A stretch of DNA of 64,000 nucleotides from Mytilus galloprovincialis (Eukaryota; Mollusca; Bivalvia; Mytilida; Mytilidae): positions 20,772,524 through 20,836,523 of the forward strand of contig NC_134845.1 in the NCBI RefSeq assembly GCF_965363235.1, read 5' to 3'. Position 1 is the stretch's first letter; the number at the start of each line of letters is the position of its first letter. Made by a program: the position numbers and the translations under genes. Shown here one piece after another: positions 46,601-56,246 of the stretch. The notes under the pieces were generated by a model. It ran no database searches, had not been told where the DNA came from, and saw only the letters and a program-made list of their open reading frames with translations.

Positions 46601-49600
46601 TCTTGATCTTACATTGAGTTATGTCAAAGACACCATTTTGTTGTCACATGGGTATAATACATATAATACATTTAGATAGAAGCATTCTGATTTCAACAAT
46701 AGACAAATGTGTATACAAAATGTCAGGTTCTAATCGTTCCAATTATAGATTAACAGTGATATAATGCACCTGCCATCACCCCAAAATCATAGTCCACTCT
46801 TGATCTTACATTGAGTTATGTCAAAGACACCATTTTGTTGTCACATGGGTATTTATAGCTCTGAGAGTGTCGTGATAAAGCTTAAGTCCACTCTTGATCT
46901 TACATTGAGTTATGTCAAAGACACCATTTTGTTGTCACATGGGTATAATACATATAATACATTTAGATAGAAGCATTCTGATTTCAACAATAGACAAATG
47001 TGTATACAAAATGTCAGGTTCTAATCGTTCCAAGTATAGATTAACAGTGATATAATGCACCTGCCATCACCCCAAAATCATAGTCCACTCTTGATCTTAC
47101 ATTGAGTTATGTCAAAGACACCATTTTGTTGTCACATGGGTATAATACATATAATACATTTAGATAGAAGCATTCTGATTTCAACAATAGACAAATGTGT
47201 ATAAAAAATGTCAGGTTCTAATCGTTCCAAGTATAGATTAACAGTGATATAATGCACCTGCCATCACCCCAAAATCATAGTCCACTCTTGATCTTACATT
47301 GAGTTATGTCAAAGACACCATTTTGTTGTCACATGGGTATTTATAGCTCTGAGAGTGTCGTGATAAAGCTTAAGTCCACTCTTGATCTTACATTGAGTTA
47401 TGTCAAAGACACCATTTTGTTGTCACATGGGTATAATACATATAAGACATTTAGATAGAAGCATTCTGATTTCAACAATAGACAAATGTGTATACAAAAT
47501 GTCAGGTTCTAATCGTTCCAAGTATAGATTAACAGTGATATAATGCACCTGCCATCACCCCAAAATCATAGTCCACTCTTGATCTTACATTGAGTTATGT
47601 CAAAGACACCATTTTGTTGTCACATGGGTATTTATAGCTCTGAGAGTGTCGTGATAAAGCTTAAGTCCACTCTTGATCTTACATTGAGTTATGTCAAAGA
47701 CACCATTTTGTTGTCACATGTGTATAATACATATAATACATTTAGATAGAAGCATTCTGATTTCAACAATAGACAAATGTGTATACAAAATGTCAGGTTC
47801 TAATCGTTCCAAGTATAGATTAACAGTGATATAATGCACCTGCCATCACCCCAAAATCATAGTCCACTCTTGATCTTACATTGAGTTATGTCAAAGACAC
47901 CATTTTGTTGTCACATGGGTATTTATAGCACTGAGAGTGTCGTGATAAAGCTTAAGTCCACTCTTGATCTTACATTGAGTTATGTCAAAGACACCATTTT
48001 GTTGTCACATGGGTATAATACATATAATACATTTAGAGAGAAGCATTCTGATTTCAACAATAGACAAATGTGTATACAAAATGTCAGGTTCTAATCGTTC
48101 CAAGTATAGATTAACAGTGATATAATGCACCTGCCATCACCCCAAAATCATAGTCCACTCTTGATCTTACATTGAGTTATGTCAAAGACACCATTTTGTT
48201 GTCACATGGGTATAATACATATAATACATTTAGATAGAAGCATTCTGATTTCAACAATAGACAAATGTGTATAAAAAATGTCAGGTTCTAATCGTTCCAA
48301 GTATAGATTAACAGTGATATAATGCACCTGCCATCACCCCAAAATCATAGTCCACTCTTGATCTTACATTGAGTTATGTCAAAGACACCATTTTGTTGTC
48401 ACATGGGTATTTATAGCTCTGAGAGTGTCGTGATAAAGCTTAAGTCCACTCTTGATCTTACATTGAGTTATGTCAAAGACACCATTTTGTTGTCACATGG
48501 GTATAATACATATAAGACATTTAGATAGAAGCATTCTGATTTCAACAATAGACAAATGTGTATACAAAATGTCAGGTTCTAATCGTTCCAAGTATAGATT
48601 AACAGTGATATAATGCACCTGCCATCACCCCAAAATCATAGTCCACTCTTGATCTTACATTGAGTTATGTCAAAGACACCATTTTGTTGTCACATGGGTA
48701 TTTATAGCTCTGAGAGTGTCGTGATAAAGCTTAAGTCCACTCTTGATCTTACATTGAGTTATGTCAAAGACACCATTTTGTTGTCACATGGGTATAATAC
48801 ATATAATACATTTAGATAGAAGCATTCTGATTTCAACAATAGACAAATGTGTATACAAAATGTCAGGTTCTAATCGTTCCAAGTATAGATTAACAGTGAT
48901 ATAATGCACCTGCCATCACCCCAAAATCATAGTCCACTCTTGATCTTACATTGAGTTATGTCAAAGACACCATTTTGTTGTCACATGGGTATTTATAGCT
49001 CTGAGAGTGTCGTGATAAAGCTTAAGTCCACTCTTGATCTTACATTGAGTTATGTCAAAGACACCATTTTGTTGTCACATGGGTATAATACATATAATAC
49101 ATTTAGAGAGAAGCATTCTGATTTCAACAATAGACAAATGTGTATACAAAATGTCAGGTTCTAATCGTTCCAAGTATAGATTAACAGTGATATAATGCAC
49201 CTGCCATCACCCCAAAATCATAGTCCACTCTTGATCTTACATTGAGTTATGTCAAAGACACCATTTTGTTGTCACATGGGTATTTATAGCTCTGAGAGTG
49301 TCGTGATAAAGCTTAAGTCCACTCTTGATCTTACATTGAGTTATGTCAAAGACACCATTTTGTTGTCACATGGGTATAATACATATAATACATTTAGAGA
49401 GAAGCATTCTGATTTCAACAATAGACAAATGTGTATACAAAATGTCAGGTTCTAATCGTTCCAAGTATAGATTAACAGTGATATAATGCACCTGCCATCA
49501 CCCCAAAATCATAGTCCACTCTTGATCTTACATTGAGTTATGTCAAAGACACCATTTTGTTGTCACATGGGTATTTATAGCTCTGAGAGTGTCGTGATAA

Positions 49601-50680
49601 AGCTTAAGTCCACTCTTGATCTTACATTGAGTTATGTCAAAGACACCATTTTGTTGTCACATGGGTATAATACATATAATACATTTAGAGAGAAGCATTC
49701 TGATTTCAACAATAGACAAATGTGTATACAAAATGTCAGGTTCTAATCGTTCCAAGTATAGATTAACAGTGATATAATGCACCTGCCATCACCCCAAAAT
49801 CATAGTCCACTCTTGATCTTACATTGAGTTATGTCAAAGACACCATTTTGTTGTCACATGGGTATTTATAGCTCTGAGAGTGTCGTGATAAAGCTTAAGT
49901 CCACTCTTGATCTTACATTGAGTTATGTCAAAGACACCATTTTGTTGTCACATGGGTATAATACATATAATACATTTAGAGAGAAGCATTCTGATTTCAA
50001 CAATAGACAAATGTGTATACAAAATGTCAGGTTCTAATCGTTCCAAGTATAGATTAACAGTGATATAATGCACCTGCCATCACCCCAAAATCATAGTCCA
50101 CTCTTGATCTTACATTGAGTTATGTCAAAGACACCATTTTGTTGTCACATGGGTATTTATAGCTCTGAGAGTGTCGTGATAAAGCTTAAGTCCACTCTTG
50201 ATCTTACATTGAGTTATGTCAAAGACACCATTTTGTTGTCACATGGGTATAATACATATCATACATTTAGAGAAAAGCATTCTGATTTCAACAATAGACA
50301 AATGTGTATACAAAATGTCAGGTTCTAATCGTTCCAAGTATAGATTAACAGTGATATAATGCACCTGCCATCACCCCAAAATCATAGTCCACTCTTGATC
50401 TTACATTGAGTTATGTCAAAGACACCATTTCGTTGTCACATGGGTATTTATAGCTTTGAGAGTGTCGTGATAAAGCTTAAGTCCACTCTTGATCTTACAT
50501 TGAGTTATGTCAAAGACACCATTTTGTTGTCACATGGGTATTTATAGCTCTGAGAGTGTCGTGATAAAGCTTAAGTCCACTCTTGATCTTACATTGAGTT
50601 ATGTCAAAGACACCATTTTGTTGTCACATGGGTATTTATAGCTCTGAGAGTGTCGTGATAAAGCTTAAGTGGATTTAGAT
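43630..50680 (+). repeat. satellite array of 197- and 94-bp modules (26 A, 21 B)
   Basis: Two modules share a 61-base core ('gtccactcttgatcttac' to 'gtcacatgggtat'). Module A adds 136 bases ('aatacatataatacattt' to 'ccaaaatcata'), total 197. Module B adds 33 ('ttatagctctgagagtgt' to 'aaagcttaa'), total 94. A-to-A distances are 197 (7 times) or 291 (18 times), and three B modules close the array. Variant markers ('ccaattataga', 'tataaaaaatg') recur 779-780 bases apart (AB-A-AB), a higher-order repeat. The last seven A modules (from 49100, apart from small changes in the final one) are almost identical and carry 'tagagag' in place of 'tagatag'. The repeated 68-codon frames at 47888-50328 are by-products. 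Confidence 0.97.
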
Positions 50681-51080
50681 ATCCATTCGTTGTCATGCAT
50701 ATTGTTGATTTCACGTTTGAACTACCAACATCCACTGTTTGCATTTGTCTCTGGTTTAAATATTGACAAACACAATTTCATTGTTGACAAGTTCTGCCTC
50801 CGTAGGTCCAGATTGTTGATATTTGAATATTGACATTACAAATTGCTAAACAAATACTCTGTATTCATTTGCCAAATGGTGAGGTTTTTAATATAGGCAA
50901 CAACAGTTTACCATTGTTTGATTAAGCGAAAAAAATCTGGGCTACCAACTTAATCCCAGGGAAACACATCAAATAAAAGAGGAAAACAAAGTAACAACAG
51001 AAACACTGAACTAAAACAAAAACCAACGTCAACATACATATATGAACATACTATTTGATAACAACTGCGCTGTTCCTGAC
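50680..51080 (+). other. unit 2 spacer, matches 10725-11560
   Basis: 'gtggatttagatatccatt' and 'ttgacaagtt' match unit 1 at 10721-10890. The piece of repeat A present in unit 1 at 10985-11290 is missing here. No gene. Confidence 0.65.
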
Positions 51081-51082
51081 TT

Positions 51083-51397
51083 GTTCCTCACGTCGTAACT
51101 ACAATCCACTTTCCTTTCACGAATGTGACCTACCGAATTAGACTATTTACCTGATTTGTTATAACATGAGCAACACGACTGGTGCCACATGTGGAGCAGT
51201 ATCTTCTCACCCTTCCGGAGCACCTGAGATTACCCTCAGAATTTGGTGGGGTTCGAGTTGCTTATTCTTTAGTTTTCTATGTCATGTGTACTATTGTTTG
51301 TCTGTTTGTCTTTTCATTTTTAGCCATGGCTTTGTTAGTTTAATTTTGATTTATGAGTTTGACTATCCCTCTGGTATCTTTCGCCCCTCTTTTACAG
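51083..51397 (+). mobile_element. 5'-truncated copy of the reverse-transcriptase element (tail, family B)
   Basis: Begins inside the last codons of the reverse-transcriptase frame ('cacgtcgtaactacaatcc', compare the complement of 27730-27760). It then follows the whole tail to 'tatctttcgcccctctttta'. Unit 1 has no such insertion at the matching place (near 11555). The 94-codon frame at 51166-51450 is part of this repeat. Confidence 0.88.
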
Positions 51398-51779
51398 GAC
51401 ATTTTGAAAAAAATAGCCTGGAATTCTGGCTTACCAAACCTCCCGCTTAAACGGCAATGTTAAAAATACCGTTAAATTGACAACATTACGTGACAATAAC
51501 ACAGAACAAATAAACATGTAAATATAGGAATATAGAATTTTCCGAAATTTAAATGAACTATATTAATTGCTACAATTATATCGCCCCTCTTTTACAGGAC
51601 ATTTTGAAAAAAATAGCCTGGAATTCTGGCTTACCAAACCTCCCGCTTAAACGGCAATGTTAAAAATACCGTTAAATTGACAACATTACGTGACAATAAC
51701 ACAGAACAAATAAACATGTAAATATAGGAATATAGAATTTTCCGAAATTTAAATGAACTATATTAATTGCTACAATTAT
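51381..51779 (+). repeat. exact 200-bp tandem duplication
   Basis: 51381-51579 and 51581-51779 are identical over 199 bases as far as I can read ('tcgcccctcttttacaggac' through 'attgctacaattat'). Unit 1 has this sequence once (about 11560-11760). The first copy includes the last bases of the retroelement tail, so the duplication came after that insertion. An assembly error is possible. Confidence 0.9.
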
Positions 51780-51789
51780 TTTAGACATC

Positions 51790-52740
51790 TTACAATGATA
51801 TCATTTGCTTATGTCATTTTCGTTATCTATTTGATATTGAGTAGACATTCTTGATATAGATGGTTGTCTGAAGTGATAATCGATTTTGATTCTTGTAGTG
51901 TAGTGTACGTTAATATCTATGATATTCACATCTGGTCAATAACATATACGTTTTTTGCACCAGATAGGCATTTTGACAATCAATGTCTCTTTATTGAAAA
52001 GTGGACGTTGTTGATTGCTGTCTGTCATACTGTGGTCTCCTTTATTTTCGTGTCTTCCAATTTTCGTGAATTGAGGAAAGATTACTTTAAGTGTATACTT
52101 TGTGGTTTGTAAAGGTTTCCACACGAGCCTACAGGGTATTTGAATCCAGACAAACAATTTAGGCACCTGCGAGCCCCTGTATTAAAGATTTATCTGTATG
52201 TCATTAAAATATTTTATAACTTGATTGGGGCATTTATCTGGGGAAAAAAAGATTAAAAGTCCTCTCCAAAAGTATAACACGTTAAATTGATAAAAATTTG
52301 AAAAGTATACTTAAAAAACAGATAAAAAATTTGAAAAGTATATTTTAAAAACAGATAAAAAAAAAGACCCACGTTTCATGCAGGGAAGAAAAAGGAGAAG
52401 GAAGTTATATAGGGACTTTATTAATCTTATCATTCTTTTATCTCCGTATTACTTGATTACACAGGAAAAATTAAATAAAAACAATATTTAATATTTGTAG
52501 TTATAAACGATATAAATATTTTCAAGAGGTAAGAATTAAAACTTTACCTTAATTTTGTATAGATCTCAAATCTAGCCAAGCATATAGTTATGAATTCTGT
52601 GTTTTCTTCAAAAATGTTGAACAGGTTTGAAACATATATAATTATCTTATTACCAGGACCTGTTGAAGTCCAACATAACACAATTTTTGTGTACTGGTAT
52701 ATTTTCCTCTGTGCCGAGCGTTCTTACGTTTGTTTGTACT
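51790..52740. other. unit 2 TLR upstream region, no gene seen
   Basis: 51830-52120 matches unit 1 at 11800-11990 and 12820-12930. A 'gaaaagtatattt' stretch near 52300-52350 is locally repeated. The 82- and 76-codon frames on opposite strands overlap and neither looks real. Confidence 0.55.
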
Positions 52741-52759
52741 TGTCACGTATTGTTTTCAC

Positions 52760-52990
52760 TAACATACAAGCAGGAGGTTTACCTATAAAACCAGGTTCAA
52801 CCTACCATTTATTCTTAAAATGTCTTTTACCAAATCATGACACTATGGCAATCGTTATCTACAGTTCGTTTCTATATTATGTTGGTGTTTGCCTTTGTTG
52901 TAGTTCAGTGGTTCTGTTGTGCGATCGTTTTCCTCTTATAGTCGATATGTTTTCCACGGTTTTAGTTTGTTAGCCGGATTTGTTTTTGCT
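52760..52990 (+). repeat. dispersed repeat H, forward copy
   Basis: 'ccaggttcaacctaccattt', 'cttataaaatg'-like text and 'gttggtgtttgcctttgt' match the reverse of 11420-11620. This is why the 127-codon frame at 52590-52973 is not called as a gene. Confidence 0.6.
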
Positions 52991-52999
52991 TAATTGAAT

Positions 53000-53690
53000 C
53001 TTTACTATTGTACATCGGTATTCTACATTGCCTTCATATAAGATGCCTTTATTTGATACAAACAGAATGGAACTTTAAAATTCTTAAGATATTGATCCTG
53101 ATATGCTTTACGATAGCTTAATTATAAATCTTACTTCCTAAGACACAAAAACATATTTACCTTGTAATCATTGAAAATGATATGACAATCAGTTATTTTG
53201 CTTCTCGAGAACTACTAGCAATGTAAGAAAGAAAGTGTACAATTCACAATTCAAAATATAACTTTTCCAAAACTCCGCTTAAAATGAGTTTCTCAAACTC
53301 GAAGGCTAAAATAATATTGATCCGTATTTACCTTAAGAGAAAAGAGTTATTGTTTTATTGTTCTGGAGTCACCGGTTATAACTGCGATTATTTACTGTAT
53401 ATTCTGAAAATATTGAGATGTTTTTATTATAGCGAAAACTGCGACAGGGTTATAAATGCAATAATTCACACTCACAATCGCACTTTAACCCCAAATTGGA
53501 AAGGGATTAATAGAAGTTGCAAAACTTGTTTCCCAATCCACTATAAATAAATATGTTTAAACTAACCCCAAATAAAAAAAATGCAATATTTAAATGCACG
53601 CAATAATTCCCTAATTTACAGGTAGGTATATGTTCTGAAAAGAAAAAGACAAAACAAAACACGATGCAAATAGTTATCAAAGGTACCAGG
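53000..53690. other. unit 2 TLR upstream region shared with unit 1 and the orphan block
   Basis: 'attgatccgtatttacctta' (53318) and 'gttattgttttattgttctg' match 13250-13310 and 31869-31930. No gene seen; the 88-codon frame here is in shared non-coding sequence. Confidence 0.6.
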
Positions 53691-53697
53691 ATTATAA

Positions 53698-53825
53698 TTT
53701 ACTACGCCAGACGCGCGTTTCGTCTACATAAGAGTAATCAGTGACGTTCATATCAAAATATTTATAAAGCCAAACAAGTACAAAGTTGAACAGCATTGAG
53801 GATCCAAAATTCTCAAGGAATTTTG
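53698..53825 (+). repeat. dispersed repeat E, copy in TLR2 upstream region
   Basis: 'tacgccagacgcgcgtttcg' and 'cagcattgaggatcc' match 13650-13745, but inserted at a different place relative to shared flanks. Confidence 0.75.
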
Positions 53826-54379
53826 AAACAAGGAAAAAGATAAATCTTTCTCCTTGTTTAAAACGACTAGGTACTGATTGAGACAAATTTAACATGCACG
53901 CTTCCAACATTGGAAATATTTCTTAAGCAATACAGATAATGTTTTTGAATAATGGGTTCAAGTTTCCCGCCAATCAAATATTTGAATTATTTTTGTCAGT
54001 CTAAACATTTTACTATGTAAAGCCGTATACATGAGAGGGGTTCGGTGTGTCGGAAACTCTGTATTTTTTAATCTAAAAACGCCAAAATCAAAGAAAATAA
54101 GACCGGTTCCTTTTAACTGTAGCCAAACAGCACACAATTCAGCTTCTTCGGAAAGTTATACTTGCAGCAATATCTGTTATCAACAAATCTATAATGAATT
54201 TCATTTCTAGTAAGAATAAAAAGGATTTAAGTCTTTTGTTGAGTATAACTAGCAGTTACTAACAATTTTAAGTACAAATGACTTTTCATTCTTTATAAAA
54301 TTGAAGAGATAGGTGTGCATATTCTATTAGAATTGAATTTATTCAAAATTGATTTGAGTTTGTTTGGTATTCAATTCTT

Positions 54380-54562
54380 GGATTAAAAATTAATATTTGC
54401 GACGTAGATTTAAAAGATCTATATTTATCGAAGGAGGAAGTTATATTGTAATGGATGTACAGGTAGTTTCATCACACAAACTGTTTGTCTTGCACAAAAG
54501 TTTCTTTGTTATACGGAATTGTTTTTTAAAAGTATTTGTTTTTATTTTATCTTTTTCACGAG
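54380..54562 (+). other. candidate untranslated first exon of TLR copy 2
   Basis: 'tttgcgacgtagattt' to 'ttttcacgag|gtaagt' is shared with 14020-14172. The middle differs and includes an AT-rich stretch, but the donor is unchanged. The next acceptor used would be atttcag before 56243. The 5' edge is unknown, and transcript data would settle it. Confidence 0.4.
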
Positions 54563-54739
54563 GTAAGTTAATATTGAACAATTCAAAAGAAATTAAATAC
54601 TATTGTTGAAAGCAGGTATTTAGTCAACTTTGTATCTATTATCTCTTTATGACGAGTTTATTTGATGCATTTAGAATATCCTAACGGGAGAGATTCTGCT
54701 TGATTTTATAATGATAAAGACATAATCTTTTAATTCGTT

Positions 54740-56043
54740 TGATTGTCGCCTAGGTCTGGCATGTCAGTAACTGCTAGTAGTTCTTTGTTGCATCATTGTT
54801 ACCTATTATGAGATCTGACTGGGACCTTAATTTAAGGTAGATCACAAGTATATATTTTTTGAGACAGAATTTTTTCATAATTTGCCAAAATGAAGATTTT
54901 ACTATGCTCTTTTCAAAAATTTAATAAAAAGTATGGGTCACCGTGCTATATTCTTGTTGTTGATGTGTTGTGATCTTTTTAGGTGAAAAAGTTAATCAAA
55001 ATAACATATGGGATATATTCCTGACTAATTATACCTGTTGGTTTATTATACATTAGATAAAGGTCAATGGGAGGATTGAGATATTACGAACTGTATAACC
55101 CTGCTACATTTGTGCACCTGTCTGAAGTAAGCACCCTCTAGCCTCTGTTATTCAGTATACTGGCATTTTATGCGACTTTCATACGAGCTTTCATACAAGT
55201 GACAGGTTTAGCTAGCTATACAACTAGGTTTTAGGTGTCATACCACCAATTACTCCCTCAAATTTAGAACGTATGTGAAAGTAGGCCTACTCGGACAAAA
55301 ATAGTGCATTTGATGTCATTGTTCACCTAAACTAACCAACAAATTTGCAGAAATGAAAGTTTTGTTGAAAGAGAAATATATTAAGACCATTTTGAGCCAA
55401 AATTTACCTGTCTATGAGTTTGCATTAAAAATTGAGGATTAATGCGCTCCATAGTATACTAATTTAAGATTTCCAGAAAACCAGGGGTTATTTTTAGTGG
55501 TACCTCCTTTCGGAAGCTCTCTGCTTTCTTATATGATTTTGAATGTATGTTAAAAATTGGCATGCAGAAAGGTGACACCAGGATATACCTAGTTTCTATG
55601 AAGTTAAACTTAAGGTAAAATATTTAGAAATCTGTGAAAATTGCAAAATTTGGTTGAACAGATAGGGACTTTTAATTGGTGGTATGACACCTTTAACCCG
55701 CCATTTTCTACATAATAACACGTATGTGCCAAAGAAGAATATTACGGCTATTTTGCATTCGTTCGATTTTAATGACGGGCTTTCCGTTTTGAGTTCTGTA
55801 TTTTTGTTGTTTAACTTTTTGTTAATTTTTAATTTTGATATTGATATCTGTTTGGGAGTTTAGTGTATCGTCCATTTTAGCTTAACTTGTATAGATTTTT
55901 GTTTATGGACAAGCGGAAGCCCGCCTCCAGGTGCGGGTTTTTCTTGCCGTGTTGAAAACACATTGGTGGCCTAAGGCTGTTTTCCGCTGTATGGTCGGGC
56001 TGTGTTCTATTTGACACATTCCCCGTTTATTCTCAATTTTATT
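54740..56043 (+). repeat. dispersed repeat C, long copy interrupted by a MITE
   Basis: Left part 'tctggcatgtcagtaactgc' and 'ctagtagttctttgtt', middle 'ggaggattgagatatt', right part 'ggacaagcggaagcccgcct', 'gtatggtcgggctgtgttc' and 'attctcaattttattcg'. It is interrupted by the TIR element at 55230-55693. It lies in the inferred TLR2 intron and its left part is shared with TLR1 (18350). Confidence 0.65.
55230..55693. mobile_element. MITE with 19-bp inverted ends
   Basis: Left 'aggtgtcataccaccaatta', right 'aattggtggtatgacacct': perfect inverted ends about 460 bp apart. The target duplication is unclear (T-rich on both sides). No reading frame. It is not present upstream of TLR1. Confidence 0.85.
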
Positions 56044-56246
56044 CGAAAAAATTAGAAATTTGGAAAATAGTAACATACATTTTTTTCTGTATCAAAACTC
56101 CTTTAACAGTGTTAGAATAATCAAAGACCATAATTAAAGCAGAACTATTTTAAATATGATTTTACATTGAACTACTTTTGAATATGTTGAAAGTGCCCTT
56201 ATTTCCCTCCCCTTTAAATCAATATATAAACTTTTATTTCAGGAAT

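Noticed and set aside
47888-50328. Six 68-codon frames, nearly identical, spaced 291 bases in the latter part
   Set aside because: They are translations of the satellite AB module. They exist only where variants leave the frame open, and there is no start context or homologue.
52590-52973. 127-codon plus-strand frame
   Set aside because: Most of it is dispersed repeat H; not conserved as a frame in the unit 1 copy.
56178-56246. Upstream Met extension of TLR2 (23 residues)
   Set aside because: The extension lies before the acceptor atttcag. Copy 1 has the same acceptor and starts at the homologous Met, and the true signal peptide begins at 56247.
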